Source of the DNA: Acidovorax radicis | GTDB taxonomy: Bacteria; Pseudomonadota; Gammaproteobacteria; Burkholderiales; Burkholderiaceae_C | Assembly: GCF_020510705.1 (NCBI RefSeq) | Contig: NZ_CP075184.1 | Span: 2,232,001 to 2,296,000 of the forward strand | Direction of reading: 5' to 3' | DNA: 64,000 nt | Part shown: positions 48,685 to 58,395 of the stretch, piece after piece | Layout of the letters: each line of letters begins with the position of its first letter | How positions within the stretch are numbered: position 1 is the first letter of the stretch | The notes under the pieces: generated by a model | What the model was told of the DNA's origin: nothing | The model's database searches: none | What the model saw: the letters and a program-made list of their open reading frames with translations, nothing else | Translations under genes and position numbers: made by a program

Positions 48685-50209
48685 GGCCGACCTCCTGTCC
48701 ATCCAGATGGGTGGGCCGCAAGCGGTCGTAGCGCGCCGTGTCCGCTTTCGGCGCCTGGCTCAGCCGCAGTGAGGTTTCTGCCTGCGCCGACGTGGCCGGG
48801 TTGTTCAAGCGGGTGAGCACGTTGTGCACATGCTCGACGCTGATGGTGCCGCTGGGGGCCATGCCTTCGAGCACGAGCTCGACCGCCACCAGCACCGCTT
48901 CAAGCCCAGACTGCGGCACGGCGGCCAACACCTGGGCCATGGCCCGGTCGCCGCCTGCGTGGCGCAGCAATGACTGGCGTAAGCGCAGCAGTGGTGGCGG
49001 CAGGTCCAGGAACGGTGTGCCGTTGCGCAAGGCGCCAGGCTTGCGTTGCACCAGGTCGATGTAGTGCTGCCAGTCGTAGCTGGTCTGGCCGCCGCCGGGC
49101 AGTCGGGCGTGGCTGGCCACCACGGCGTCTGCGGCGGCAACATCAATACGCTCGGGATAGACGCGGGTGCTGACGATGTGCCCGGCCCATTCGCAGGGCA
49201 CGGAGTAACGGTTGCGGGTGGCCGCCACCAGGCAGGTGCTGCTGACCCGGGCCAACTTCTCGACGTAGCCATCAAAGGGCGTCGGCATCGACATGAGGTG
49301 GCCTTTCTCCAACTCCCACATCTCGGCCACGGTGAACTGTCGATGGATCGGGTGTGCGGTGTCGGCCCACACCGAGCGACAGCGTTCCGCCAGCCAGGCG
49401 TTGAGTTCGATGAACGAGCCGAAGCGGCGTGTGGCGGCTTCGATCCAGATGCGCCGACGGCTGTCCTGCACGTTCTTCTCGACCACGCCTTTCTCCCAGC
49501 CCGAGGCGACGTTGCAGAAGTCGGGGTCGAACAGGTAGTGGCTGCACATGGCGGCGAAGCGGGCATTGACGATGCGTTGCTTGCCGCGCTGGACTTTGTC
49601 CACGGCGGTCTTCATGTTGTCGTAGATGCCGCGCCGCGTGACACCACCGAGGGCCTGGAACGACCGCGTGTGTGCATCGAACAGCATCTCGTGCCCTTGG
49701 CTGGGATAGGCCACCAGCCAGAAGGCCCGGCTGGCACACAGCTTCAAGTGAGCCACCTGGACGTTGTAGAACACGCCGCCGACCACCATGCCTTCGTCGC
49801 TCCAGTCGAACTGGAAGGCTTCGCCGAGTTCGAAGCTCAGCGGTACAAAGGCCTTGGTGGAACTGGACACGGACTCCACCCGCCAGCGGCGGATGTAAGC
49901 GGTGACGGCGCTGTAGCCGCCACGGTAACCCTGGGCCTGAATCTGTGCGAACAAAGCCCGGCCGCTGCGCCGGCCTTGCTTGGGCCGACGGCTGTCGGTG
50001 CTGAGCGCCTGGTGCAGGCTTGGCTCGAAGGCCGTGAGCTTGCCCTCGGCGTGGGCCCGTTCGTACCGAGGAACGGCTTCGCTGGGGGCCTTCAGCCACT
50101 TCTTTACCGTGTTGCGCGACAGGCCGGTGCGCTTTGCGATCTCGCTGAGGGAGAGTTGGTCGCGCAGCTTCATGCGCCTGACTTTGCCAATCATGTCCAT
50201 GGTGATCAC
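48677..50209 (-). CDS. istA: IS21-family transposase IstA
   Basis: 510 residues. N-terminal helix-turn-helix ([21 protein letters not shown]), then the DDE integrase core: FQFDWSDEG gives the first aspartate, [14 protein letters not shown] the second, and [12 protein letters not shown] the glutamate region (here [12 protein letters not shown]). C-terminal Mu-transposase-like domain. Looks complete, so the element may be active. Confidence 0.93.
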   Translation of the reverse strand: MITMDMIGKVRRMKLRDQLSLSEIAKRTGLSRNTVKKWLKAPSEAVPRYERAHAEGKLTAFEPSLHQALSTDSRRPKQGRRSGRALFAQIQAQGYRGGYSAVTAYIRRWRVESVSSSTKAFVPLSFELGEAFQFDWSDEGMVVGGVFYNVQVAHLKLCASRAFWLVAYPSQGHEMLFDAHTRSFQALGGVTRRGIYDNMKTAVDKVQRGKQRIVNARFAAMCSHYLFDPDFCNVASGWEKGVVEKNVQDSRRRIWIEAATRRFGSFIELNAWLAERCRSVWADTAHPIHRQFTVAEMWELEKGHLMSMPTPFDGYVEKLARVSSTCLVAATRNRYSVPCEWAGHIVSTRVYPERIDVAAADAVVASHARLPGGGQTSYDWQHYIDLVQRKPGALRNGTPFLDLPPPLLRLRQSLLRHAGGDRAMAQVLAAVPQSGLEAVLVAVELVLEGMAPSGTISVEHVHNVLTRLNNPATSAQAETSLRLSQAPKADTARYDRLRPTHLDGQEVGHA

Positions 50210-50314
50210 CTTGTATCCCCCTGCTGAAAGATTCAGCAGGTCAGTGGAACACCCTGGTCAATTTTGGATTGGCACTTTGCGCTTTAGCTGGTCAGTTTTG
50301 GGTTGGCACTAACA

Positions 50315-50647
50315 CTCGGGGTCCAGCTGTCGATTGACGACTTTGGCACCGGATATTCGTCGTTCAGCTACATCCAGCGCCTGCGTGTGCACAAGCTCAA
50401 GATTGACCAGTCGTTCGTGCGCCATCTGGGTGAAGACCCCAGTGCCCAACACATCGTGCGCGCCATCATCGGCCTGGCGCAAAGCCTGGCCCTGGAAACC
50501 ATCGCCGAGGGGGTCGAGACCGCCCTGCAATCTGAAACCCTGTTGTCTTTGGGTTGCGATACGGGCCAGGGCTATTTCTTCAGCCGACCGGTGCCCGCTG
50601 CGCAACTGGAAGGTCTGATGACGCAGCCGCGCTCGATCACGGATTGA
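50315..50647 (+). pseudogene. EAL-domain (c-di-GMP phosphodiesterase) C-terminal fragment
   Basis: 110 codons with no start: the frame enters from the IS21 end. LSIDDFGTGYSSFSYIQRL, HKLKIDQSFVR, and ETIAEGVETALQ are the DDFGTG, KxD and E motifs of EAL domains. The EAL motif itself and everything N-terminal are missing, so no catalysis is expected. Ends at TGA 50645. Confidence 0.9.
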
Positions 50648-50789
50648 TCCAGCCGACGGGTGCCTGCGCGAGAAACAAGGCAGGCCCCATCCTGACAGGC
50701 CCCATCGTGAGCGGATGCGCTGGGGGAGGGCCGTTGCGCCAGATCCTGTCGCCAGGGCCAGCTACGGGCCCCGAGCAACATTTTTAAGC

Positions 50790-50853
50790 GTTTTCAGGCC
50801 GTAGCGCGCTATACATAAGCGGTAGGTGCTATCAATTAAATAGCGTGGCGTGG
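50790..50853. repeat. Interspersed repeat, divergent copy
   Basis: TTTTCAGGCCGTAGCGCGCT, then ATAAGCGG and GGTGCTATCAATTAAATAGC: reverse orientation of the family with a degraded hairpin. It fills the gap between the EAL remnant and the SDR gene. Confidence 0.5.
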
Positions 50854-50881
50854 CGCGCTTGGGGACCGCTGCGATACGCAA

Positions 50882-51640
50882 TCACCGCGGGGCCAGGCGG
50901 ATGGCACCGTCCAGGCGGATGACCTCGCCGTTGAGCATGTCGTTCTCGAAGATGTGCTGCACGAGTTTGGCGTAGTCCTGTGGTGTACCGAGTCGGCTGG
51001 GGAAGGGCACACCCGCAGCCAGCGCGTCCTGCACTTCCTGGGGCATGCCAAACAGCATGGGCGTGCCGAAGATGCCGGGGGCGATCGTCATGTTGCGGAT
51101 GCCATTGCGAGCCAGGTCGCGGGCGATGGGAAGGGTCATGCCCACCACACCACCCTTGGAGGCTGAATAAGCTGCCTGGCCAATCTGCCCGTCATACGCA
51201 GCGACACTGGCTGTGGAGATCAGTGCGCCGCGTTCACCCGTGGACTCGGGTTCGTTCTTGCACATGGCCTCGGCGGCGAGACGGATCATGTTGAAGCTGC
51301 CAATCAGATTGACAGTGATGGTTTTACTGAAAACAGCCAGCGCATGGGCGCCGTTCTTGCCGACGGTTTTCTCAGCCGGTGCAATGCCGGCGCAATTGAC
51401 CAACCCCATCAGTTTGCCCATGGACACCGCTTTGGCAACCACGGCTTGGCCGTCGGCCTCGTTGCTCACATCACATTTCACGAAAGCGCCGCCAATTTCA
51501 CGGGCGACCGCTTCCCCTTTTTCCGCTTGCATGTCGGCAATCACCACCTTGCCGCCCTGGGCGGCCAACATGCGTGCCGTGCCTTCACCAAGACCAGATG
51601 CTCCGCCAGTCACGATGAATACTTTGCCCTTGATGTCCAT
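50882..51640 (-). CDS. Short-chain dehydrogenase, 3-hydroxyacyl-CoA dehydrogenase type
   Basis: 252 residues. Rossmann motif [16 protein letters not shown] (residue 9 onwards), NAG-equivalent [14 protein letters not shown], catalytic Ser in ISTASVAAY and YSASKGG tyrosine/lysine. Closest family in my judgement is HSD17B10-like 3-hydroxyacyl-CoA dehydrogenases that work in branched-chain amino acid and fatty-acid breakdown. A LiuR-like palindrome directly upstream agrees. Stands alone, leftward. Confidence 0.85.
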   Translation of the reverse strand: MDIKGKVFIVTGGASGLGEGTARMLAAQGGKVVIADMQAEKGEAVAREIGGAFVKCDVSNEADGQAVVAKAVSMGKLMGLVNCAGIAPAEKTVGKNGAHALAVFSKTITVNLIGSFNMIRLAAEAMCKNEPESTGERGALISTASVAAYDGQIGQAAYSASKGGVVGMTLPIARDLARNGIRNMTIAPGIFGTPMLFGMPQEVQDALAAGVPFPSRLGTPQDYAKLVQHIFENDMLNGEVIRLDGAIRLAPR

Positions 51641-51658
51641 GTCTTTGTCTCCAAGAAG

Positions 51659-51672
51659 TTACGTTAACGTAA
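51659..51672. promoter_or_regulatory. LiuR-like operator upstream of the SDR gene
   Basis: TTACGTTAACGTAA is a perfect 14-bp palindrome 19 bp before the SDR start, between it and the terminator of the upstream gene. Its shape recalls the LiuR (MerR-family) site that controls branched-chain amino acid and fatty-acid breakdown genes in proteobacteria. Confidence 0.55.
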
Positions 51673-51711
51673 ACGTCAATTATGACGCAATGACTTCGCG
51701 GAACGGGGCGT

Positions 51712-51736
51712 AAAAAAGCCCGGCTGGACCGGGCTT
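51712..51736 (-). terminator. Terminator of the iron-binding protein gene
   Basis: On the minus strand AAGCCCGG/CCGGGCTT stem around TCCAG, followed by a T-run (A-run 51712-51717 of the plus strand). Confidence 0.9.
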
Positions 51737-51764
51737 GGTGCGAACCTGCGGGAGCACGTCGTGC

Positions 51765-52817
51765 TTACTGGAAACCCACGCGGTCCAGCATCTGCTGCAC
51801 CTTGGTCATGTTGGCGCCCACGGCGCTGATCGGAATGGTTTCGCTCTTGAATGGTTTGCCGCCAGTCATGGCCTTCAGGGCGGGGTTGTCCAGCGTCACA
51901 CCCTTGGCTGCGGGCCATTCATTGTTGCCGTTGGCAAAGTAGTTCTGCGCTTGTGGGCTGGCCAGGTATTCCAGAAACTTGATGGCATTGGCCTGGTTCT
52001 TGGCGTAACGGGCCACGGCCCCGCCTGCGATGTTCACGTGTGTGCCCCAGGTATCCTGGTTGGGGAACACCACGCCCACTTTGTTGACCACCGCCACGTC
52101 TTCGGGTTTGTTCGAACGCATCATCCGAGCCAGGTAATAGCTGTTGGTCACGGCAATTTCGCATTCGCCCGACGCAACGGCCTTGATCTGGTCCGTATCG
52201 CCCCCCTTGGGTGGCCGGGCCAGATTGGCCACCATGCCCTTGAGCCAGGCTTCTGCCTTTTGCTCACCCATGTGTTCTGTGACTGCGCCAAAAAGGCTCA
52301 GGTTGTAGGGGTGTGATCCCGAGCGGATGCACAGTTTGCCCTTGTTCTTGGGGTCGGCGAGTTCCTCGTAAGTGTCCACATCCGACTTCTGCATCTTGAC
52401 CTTGTTGTAGACCACCACACGCGCACGCGTGGACAGGCCAAACCAGGAAATACCGCCATCTGCCGCCGGATTGCTGCGCAGATTGGCCGGAATGGCGTCA
52501 TTGAGCACCTTGGAATGGATGGGCTGGAAGAGGCCGTCGACCTCGCCCTTGTACAGGCGGGCTGCATCCACGAGCAGGATCACGTCGGCCGGTGATGCCG
52601 TGCCTTCGGCCTTGAGCCGGGCCAAGATGCCAGCATCGTCGGCATCCACGCGGTTGATCTTGATGCCGGTTGCCTTGGTGAAGCCGGTGTACAGATCTTC
52701 GTCTGTGGCGTAGTGGCGGGCCGAGTAAAGGTTGACGACCTGTTCCTGTGCATGCAGGGCGCCAGCGGTGGCGGCCAGCACACAAGCGCTTAGCAAGACT
52801 TTCACGGTTTTTGACAT
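51765..52817 (-). CDS. Periplasmic iron(III)-binding protein of an ABC importer
   Basis: 350 residues from ATG 52817 (an in-frame ATG at 52826 also fits). Signal peptide ends LHAQ. FutA/FbpA family: VVNLYSARHYATDEDLYTGFTKATGIK, then two tyrosines in TNSYYLARMM, which are typical ligands of ferric iron in this family. No permease or ATPase genes adjoin, so the rest of the system is elsewhere. A Fur-like site overlaps the promoter region. Confidence 0.9.
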   Translation of the reverse strand: MSKTVKVLLSACVLAATAGALHAQEQVVNLYSARHYATDEDLYTGFTKATGIKINRVDADDAGILARLKAEGTASPADVILLVDAARLYKGEVDGLFQPIHSKVLNDAIPANLRSNPAADGGISWFGLSTRARVVVYNKVKMQKSDVDTYEELADPKNKGKLCIRSGSHPYNLSLFGAVTEHMGEQKAEAWLKGMVANLARPPKGGDTDQIKAVASGECEIAVTNSYYLARMMRSNKPEDVAVVNKVGVVFPNQDTWGTHVNIAGGAVARYAKNQANAIKFLEYLASPQAQNYFANGNNEWPAAKGVTLDNPALKAMTGGKPFKSETIPISAVGANMTKVQQMLDRVGFQ

Positions 52818-52857
52818 GGACAACATCTTTGCGGTTTGTGATGTCGCCAATGATAAA

Positions 52858-52878
52858 GCAAACGCGAATTATTCTCAA
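52858..52878 (-). promoter_or_regulatory. Fur-like box upstream of the iron-binding protein
   Basis: On the minus strand TTGAGAATAATTCGCGTTTGC. The left half TGAGAAT-A-ATT fits the Fur consensus; the right half is weaker. About 41 bp upstream of the start codon, where it could block the promoter when iron is sufficient. Confidence 0.45.
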
Positions 52879-53006
52879 CATGGCACGATGGTGAACGGGG
52901 TTTCTGCACAGCCCAGACCGCTGCTACACGTCGCCCACAGGTCAAAAGACAGCCCTTTTTTTTTATGGTGATCGGTGGCCGTTGGTGTCGCACGGATGTT
53001 TCGGCC

Positions 53007-53036
53007 AAAAAAAAGCCCGGTCAATAAACCGGGCTT
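53007..53036 (-). terminator. Terminator of the phasin gene
   Basis: On the minus strand AAGCCCGGT/ACCGGGCTT with loop TTATTG and a run of eight T. Confidence 0.85.
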
Positions 53037-53184
53037 GAAAAGGATCCCTGAAACGGGGGTTTCGAGAGGATCCAAGGAGACAACTGGAGTGCTCAGAAGT
53101 GTTCTCAGCGCTGGGTTGCATTATCAGGGTATTCCCTGAAGATGGTCTAGAGGGTGTCCTCCAGACCCGATCAACCGCAGGCAA

Positions 53185-53733
53185 TCAGCGCTTGCGGGGA
53201 GCGGCCGTCTTGGCTGCGTTGGCGGCCGTGTTGGCCACGGCGTTGAAGTTGGCTTCAGCCACATCAGACGCTTGCTTCACAGCCTTCTGGACGGATTCAA
53301 ACGCGTTGTTGGCGGCAGAGACGGCGCTCTTCATCACCGCCACGGCGGTTTCGGAACCCGCTGGGGCGTTTTTGGCGGCGCTGTCTACCAAGTTGGTGAA
53401 AGCGCGTTGTGCGTCGGAGGTCTGGCTTTCAAAAGCCTTGCCCAGTTCCGCACCCGTGCCCGAGGCGATGTCATACAAATGACGGCTGTAGGCCGCTGTC
53501 TTTTCAGCCAGGGGCTGGAACAGGCCAGCTTGCAGGGCCAACAGTTCTTGTGCGTCTTTCACGCCCAGCATGGCTTGGGTGTGGTTAGAGGCTTCGGACA
53601 AGGCAGCGCGCGAAGCGGTCACATTCAGTTCAACCAGCTTTTCCACGCCTTCGAAGGCCTTGGTGGTCAGACCAAACAGGGTTTCGATGTTGGCTTTGTG
53701 CGAGGCCAGGATTTGTTCAGCGGTCAGCGTCAT
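53185..53733 (-). CDS. Phasin family protein (PHA granule coat)
   Basis: 182 residues, almost wholly helical and alanine-rich. Begins [37 protein letters not shown], the typical betaproteobacterial phasin start; ends with an alanine-rich, basic tail. Phasins coat polyhydroxybutyrate granules and control their size. Two PhaR-type palindromes lie upstream (53811-53827 and 53870-53886). Transcribed leftward, followed by a strong terminator. Confidence 0.93.
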   Translation of the reverse strand: MTLTAEQILASHKANIETLFGLTTKAFEGVEKLVELNVTASRAALSEASNHTQAMLGVKDAQELLALQAGLFQPLAEKTAAYSRHLYDIASGTGAELGKAFESQTSDAQRAFTNLVDSAAKNAPAGSETAVAVMKSAVSAANNAFESVQKAVKQASDVAEANFNAVANTAANAAKTAAPRKR

Positions 53734-53810
53734 GTCATATCTCCTAAGAATGAAGGCCCCTGGGGCCCGGGTGTTTCACAGACATCTGCGCTGGCCCTGA
53801 CCTTGTCGTC

Positions 53811-53827
53811 ATGTTGCAGTGCAGCAT
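53811..53827. promoter_or_regulatory. PhaR-like operator 1
   Basis: ATGTTGCAGTGCAGCAT, an imperfect palindrome of TTGCA/TGCAG type, 78 bp upstream of the phasin start. PhaR represses phasin genes until granules form. Confidence 0.5.
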
Positions 53828-53869
53828 AGATCGAATTTTAGGGACTTGCTGTGTGATTGCAAGGGGTTT

Positions 53870-53886
53870 TTGTTGCATTGCAGCAA
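53870..53886. promoter_or_regulatory. PhaR-like operator 2
   Basis: TTGTTGCATTGCAGCAA, an imperfect palindrome similar to operator 1 and 59 bp away. It lies 47 bp before the histone-deacetylase-like gene, so it may affect that gene also. Confidence 0.5.
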
Positions 53887-53932
53887 ATTAGGCACGCTCC
53901 CCCAGAAACCCACGGCCCGACACAATGCCGAC

Positions 53933-54871
53933 ATGCGCGCCTATTACGCCGATCACTTTGTTCTTCCGCTGCCAGAGCACCACCGGTTTCCAATGGCCAA
54001 GTACCGGATGTTGCGAGACCGGATCGCCCGCGAGCTGCCCGGCGTGGCGCTGCATGTGGCGTTGCCGGCGTCCGAGAGCGAACTGGCGCTTGTGCACCAA
54101 AGCGACTACATCGTGCAGGTTGCGGCGGGCACCTTGTCTGCCGCCGCGCAGCGTGAGATCGGATTCCCGTGGAGCGAAGCCATGGCCGAGCGTGCCCTTC
54201 GCTCGGTGGGGGCCACCGTCGCTGCAGGCCGGGCGGCCCTGCGCGATGGCGTGGCGGGTAATGTGGCAGGCGGCACGCACCATGCATATGCCGACCGGGG
54301 CAGCGGCTTTTGCGTGTTCAACGATGTGGCGGTCGCTGCGCGATCTCTGCAGGCCGACCGCGTGCGCGAACCGGGCGCTCGGTTGCGCGTGCTTCAAATA
54401 GCGGTGGTTGATCTGGATGTGCACCAGGGCAATGGCACGGCGCACATATTCCAGGGCGATAGCAGCGTGTTCACGTTGTCGCTACACGGGGCGCGCAACT
54501 TTCCCTTTCGCAAGGAGCTGAGCGACCTGGATGTCGAGCTGCCCGACGGTTGTGCGGACGATGAATACCTCCACGCGCTGGAACTCGCCTTGGGCGTGCT
54601 CGATCAGCGGTGTAGCCCCGATGTGCTGTTCTACCTCGCCGGGGCCGACCCGCATGTGGGCGATCGTCTGGGCCGTCTGGCGGTGAGCCACGATGGCCTG
54701 GAGGCACGCGACCGGCGTGTGTTTGACTGGGCGTGGCAACGGCGGATTCCTGTGGCATTTGCCATGGCCGGAGGCTACGGGAACGACCTGGAGGACACGA
54801 TCAAAGCCCAGCTCACGACCTGGCGTGTGGCGCTGGAATATCACCAGCGCTGGCAAAATAGGCGGCCATGA
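53933..54871 (+). CDS. Histone-deacetylase-family (acetylpolyamine amidohydrolase-like) protein
   Basis: 312 residues from ATG 53933. Arginase/deacetylase fold: [24 protein letters not shown] carries the catalytic His pair; [16 protein letters not shown] gives zinc-binding Asp and His; the third zinc ligand is in [20 protein letters not shown] near the end. Bacterial members deacetylate polyamines, acetoin-related or other substrates; the actual one is unknown. ATGA overlap with the thioesterase gene. Confidence 0.88.
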   Translation: MRAYYADHFVLPLPEHHRFPMAKYRMLRDRIARELPGVALHVALPASESELALVHQSDYIVQVAAGTLSAAAQREIGFPWSEAMAERALRSVGATVAAGRAALRDGVAGNVAGGTHHAYADRGSGFCVFNDVAVAARSLQADRVREPGARLRVLQIAVVDLDVHQGNGTAHIFQGDSSVFTLSLHGARNFPFRKELSDLDVELPDGCADDEYLHALELALGVLDQRCSPDVLFYLAGADPHVGDRLGRLAVSHDGLEARDRRVFDWAWQRRIPVAFAMAGGYGNDLEDTIKAQLTTWRVALEYHQRWQNRRP

Positions 54872-55341
54872 CCTCCCCAGCCATCGCCTCCGTTTCCACG
54901 CCCGCCCGCCTGGCGCCCCAGCCGCGCAGCGCCTACCGCGTGTTTCGCACCATCACCACCCGCTGGTCCGACAACGACGTCTATGGCCACGTGAACAACG
55001 TGGTGTACTACAGCTGGTTCGACACGGCGGTGAATGCACACCTGATCGACCAGGGCGCGCTGGATATTCACGCGGGCACCACCATCGGCCTGGTGATCGA
55101 AACGCAGTGCAACTATTTCGCGCCCCTTGCGTTTCCGCAAACCGTGGAAGCGGGTATCCGCGTGGCGCGGCTGGGCGGCTCCAGCGTGCGCTACGAGGTG
55201 GGCCTGTTTGCGCAAGGCGAGCCGCTCACGGCAGCGGCTGGGCATTTTATCCATGTTTATGTGGACCGCGACAGCCGCAGACCCGTTCCGGTGCCGGACA
55301 CCTTGCGCGGTGTGCTGCAGGCCCTGGTGGTGCCCGCTTGA
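54868..55341 (+). CDS. 4HBT-type acyl-CoA thioesterase
   Basis: 157 residues. Hot-dog fold: [23 protein letters not shown] holds the catalytic aspartate of the 4-hydroxybenzoyl-CoA thioesterase type. Cleaves acyl-CoA to acid and CoA; chain-length choice unknown. Start ATG overlaps the previous stop by 4 bases, so the two genes are co-translated. The pairing with a deacetylase-like gene may mean both act on one acyl compound. Confidence 0.9.
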   Translation: MTSPAIASVSTPARLAPQPRSAYRVFRTITTRWSDNDVYGHVNNVVYYSWFDTAVNAHLIDQGALDIHAGTTIGLVIETQCNYFAPLAFPQTVEAGIRVARLGGSSVRYEVGLFAQGEPLTAAAGHFIHVYVDRDSRRPVPVPDTLRGVLQALVVPA

Positions 55342-55355
55342 ATGTCGAGCAGATT

Positions 55356-55415
55356 GTTGCCATCATTTTGATAGCTACCTGCGATTGATGCATAAGCGCT
55401 AGAGGCATATTTCAT
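55356..55415. repeat. Interspersed repeat copy
   Basis: GCCATCATTTTGATAGCTAC...GCGATTGATGCATAAGCGCTAGAGGCATATTT: full-length layout with a shortened hairpin. Between the thioesterase gene and pncB. Confidence 0.7.
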
Positions 55416-55631
55416 TAAAAAACTGGCCATTCGGTATTCGACGGCTGAACCGGTGCTGACGGCAGTGGTTTTGCCCCGCACCGATGTCCCTAATGGCCTA
55501 CACTTTATGGCGTTTGCCCCCTCGTAGCCTGTCCGGGCTATTGATTGCGCGGCGGCCTGTTTGACAAGCAGCCCGCCCTACGCGCAACCCCGTTGACCTT
55601 GTTGTCACCACGCCTGAGGCCTGCCCCGTTC

Positions 55632-56852
55632 ATGATCATCACCAGCCTGCTCGACACCGATCTGTACAAGTTCACCATGATGCAGGTGGTGCTGCACCAG
55701 TTTCCCAGCGCCCAGGTGGAATACCGCTTCAAGTGCCGCAACCCCGGCGTGCAGCTGGCCCCCTTTGTCAACGAGATTCGCGACGAAATCCGCTCGTTGT
55801 GCAGCCTGCATTTTCAGGATGCTGAACTGGCGTACCTGCGTTCGCTGCGATTCATCAAAAGTGATTTTGTGGATTTTCTGGGGCTGTTTCGCCTGAATGA
55901 AAAGTACATCACCATCACCCCGCAACACACGGGTGAGATCGAAATCATCATTCGTGGGCCGTGGCTGCACACGATCCTGTTCGAAATCCCTGTATTGGCC
56001 ATCGTCAACGAGGTCTACTTTCGCAACACGCAAAAGGTGCCCAATTTTCCCGAAGGCCGCCGCAGGCTCGATTCCAAGATTGCAGCGCTACAGGCCGAGG
56101 GGCTGGAAGATCTCAAGATTGCCGACTATGGCACCCGCCGCCGCTTCAGCCGGGCCTGGCATGAAGAGGTGTTGCGTGTGCTGGTGGCGCGGCTGGGCAC
56201 CGGTGACCGCCGTCCTGGTGCGCCCCAGGGCGCGGGCCAGTTCGCTGGTACCAGCAACGTGCTGTATGCCATGAAGCTGGGCGTCACCCCCCTGGGCACG
56301 ATGGCCCACGAATACCTGCAGGCCTGCCAGGCACTGGGCCCACGCTTGCGCGACAGCCAGGTGTTTGGGTTTGAAATATGGGCCAAGGAATACCGGGGTG
56401 ACCTGGGCATTGCACTGTCGGACGTCTACGGCATGAGCGCCTTTTTGCGCGACTTCGACCTGTATTTTTGCAAGCTGTTTGACGGTGCCCGCCACGACAG
56501 TGGCGACCCATTTGCCTGGGGCGAGCGCCTGCTGGAGCACTATCGCAAAAACCGGGTGGATCCGCTGACCAAGACCCTGATCTTCAGCGACGGGCTCACG
56601 GTGCCCCGCATCATTGAGTTGTACCAACAGTTTCGGGGGCGCTGCCAGCTGGCGTTTGGCATTGGCACCAACCTGACCAACGACCTGGGAGACCCGCCGG
56701 AGCACGAGCCTTTGCAGGTGGTCATCAAGATGACCCGTTGCAACGACCAGCCGGTGGCCAAGCTGTCCGACACACCCGGCAAGGGCATGTGCGACGACGA
56801 GAAGTATCTGGCCTACCTGCGCCAGGTGTTTGACATCCAGACGCCGGCCTGA
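55632..56852 (+). CDS. pncB: Nicotinate phosphoribosyltransferase
   Basis: 406 residues from ATG 55632 ([18 protein letters not shown] is the family start; a longer frame from 55545 is rejected). Converts nicotinate and PRPP to nicotinate mononucleotide for NAD salvage. Motifs: [39 protein letters not shown] with the catalytic histidine, and [16 protein letters not shown] lies 12 bases upstream. Stands alone. Confidence 0.95.
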   Translation: MIITSLLDTDLYKFTMMQVVLHQFPSAQVEYRFKCRNPGVQLAPFVNEIRDEIRSLCSLHFQDAELAYLRSLRFIKSDFVDFLGLFRLNEKYITITPQHTGEIEIIIRGPWLHTILFEIPVLAIVNEVYFRNTQKVPNFPEGRRRLDSKIAALQAEGLEDLKIADYGTRRRFSRAWHEEVLRVLVARLGTGDRRPGAPQGAGQFAGTSNVLYAMKLGVTPLGTMAHEYLQACQALGPRLRDSQVFGFEIWAKEYRGDLGIALSDVYGMSAFLRDFDLYFCKLFDGARHDSGDPFAWGERLLEHYRKNRVDPLTKTLIFSDGLTVPRIIELYQQFRGRCQLAFGIGTNLTNDLGDPPEHEPLQVVIKMTRCNDQPVAKLSDTPGKGMCDDEKYLAYLRQVFDIQTPA

Positions 56853-56957
56853 CCTTGGCGGGCGGCGGTGGCGCCCCGCCGCCGCTTTTTCTTTTTCTGA
56901 TACTGACAGTGGGTATCCGCAATGGACACCCTTACCGCTTTGATGGAGACAAAAACA

Positions 56958-58379
56958 ATGACAATTTTTCGCCGATGGGCCCCGATGATCGCCGCAGGGG
57001 CAGGGTTGCTATTGCCAGGCTTGGCCATGGCGGCTGATGTGGACGGCGCATCGCTGTCGGTGCTGTGGGGTGTGCCGTTTGCCGGCATCTTGTTGTCGAT
57101 TGCCCTCATTCCCTTGCTGGCGCCCATCTTCTGGCACCACCACTTTGGCAAGGTGGCGGCAGGCTGGGGGTTGGCGTTTTTGGTGCCGTTTGCCGTGGCC
57201 TTTGGGCCCGGTGTGGCGGGGGCGAGCCTCGTTCATGCCCTGCTGGCCGAATACATCCCGTTTGTGATCTTGCTCACAGCGCTGTTCACTGTGGCCGGGG
57301 GGATTCACATCCGGGGCAACCTGCACGGCAGCCCGGGGCTCAATACGGCGATTCTCGCCATCGGTGCGGTGCTGGCCAGCTTCATGGGCACCACGGGCGC
57401 TTCCATGCTGCTGATCCGCCCCCTGGTCCGGGCCAATGACAACCGAAAACACGTGGCGCATGTGGTGGTGTTCTTCATTTTTATCGTGTCGAACGTCGGG
57501 GGCTCGCTGACCCCGCTGGGCGACCCGCCGTTGTTTCTGGGGTTCCTCAAGGGCGTGGATTTCTTCTGGACTGTCGGCCATATCTTTCAGGAAACACTGT
57601 TCATGGTCGGGGTGCTGCTGGCCATCTTCTTTGCCATTGACTCGTGGTATTACCACCGCCGCGAAGAAACACTGCCTGTCGATCCAACACCCGACAGCCG
57701 CAACATCGGGTTTGATGGCAAGGTCAACTTTGTGCTGCTTGGCGCCGTGATCGTGTTGGTGCTGCTGAGCGGGTTCTGGAAGTCGCCCGTGGTGTTCGAT
57801 ATGGCAGGCACGCCGGTGGGGCTGCCCGGCATCGTGCGCGATGTGGGCCTGGTGCTCGTCACCTTTGCCTCTCTGTGGCTGACCAGCAAAAAGGTGCATC
57901 ACGACAACCAGTTCAGCTGGGGCCCCATGCAGGAAGTCGCCAAACTGTTCGCGGGGATCTTTCTCACCATCATCCCCGTCATTGCCATGCTCAAGGCCGG
58001 CGTCAACGGCCCGTTTGGTGCCGTAGTGGCTGCCGTGACCCGTGCGGACGGATCTGCCGACCCTGCCATGTATTTCTGGGCCACGGGCTTGCTCAGTTCG
58101 TTCCTGGACAACGCACCGACCTACCTGGTGTTCTTCAACACCGCCGGGGGCGACCCTGCGGTGCTCATGACCACGCTCGCGCCCACGCTGGCGGCCATTT
58201 CGGCGGGTGCCGTGTTCATGGGCGCCAATACGTATATCGGCAATGCACCGAACCTCATGGTCAAGGCGATTGCAGAAGACCGTGGCGTCAAGATGCCCAG
58301 CTTTTTTGGCTACATGCTCTGGTCCGGCGGCATTCTGGTGCCCTTGTTCGTGATCGTCACATTCATCTGGTTCCGTTGA
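56958..58379 (+). CDS. Sodium:proton antiporter, NhaD-like
   Basis: 473 residues from ATG 56958 (GGAG 9 bases upstream). About 11-12 membrane helices. N-terminal signal-like helix, then VPFAGILLSIALIPLLAPIFWHHHFGKVA; conserved polar helix motifs SNVGGSLTPLGDPPLFLGFLKGV and FLDNAPTYLVFF are those of NhaD-type exchangers, in which the aspartates take part in ion exchange. It should expel sodium for protons under alkaline or salt stress. Confidence 0.87.
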   Translation: MTIFRRWAPMIAAGAGLLLPGLAMAADVDGASLSVLWGVPFAGILLSIALIPLLAPIFWHHHFGKVAAGWGLAFLVPFAVAFGPGVAGASLVHALLAEYIPFVILLTALFTVAGGIHIRGNLHGSPGLNTAILAIGAVLASFMGTTGASMLLIRPLVRANDNRKHVAHVVVFFIFIVSNVGGSLTPLGDPPLFLGFLKGVDFFWTVGHIFQETLFMVGVLLAIFFAIDSWYYHRREETLPVDPTPDSRNIGFDGKVNFVLLGAVIVLVLLSGFWKSPVVFDMAGTPVGLPGIVRDVGLVLVTFASLWLTSKKVHHDNQFSWGPMQEVAKLFAGIFLTIIPVIAMLKAGVNGPFGAVVAAVTRADGSADPAMYFWATGLLSSFLDNAPTYLVFFNTAGGDPAVLMTTLAPTLAAISAGAVFMGANTYIGNAPNLMVKAIAEDRGVKMPSFFGYMLWSGGILVPLFVIVTFIWFR

Positions 58380-58395
58380 TTGGAGATATCTGCCC

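Larger units (their letters stand above)
47690..50314 (-). mobile_element. IS21-family insertion sequence (istA-istB)
   Basis: Ends begin TGTTAG on both sides: 47690 rightward and 50314 leftward. Each end carries two copies of a motif like GTGCCAATCNAANNTTGACCAG (left 47694-47742; right around 50253-50314), the multiple terminal repeats typical of IS21. Length 2,625 bp. No target-site duplication is seen (flanks TGCCCGGC and CTCGGGGT), so the flanks have been rearranged. Confidence 0.88.
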
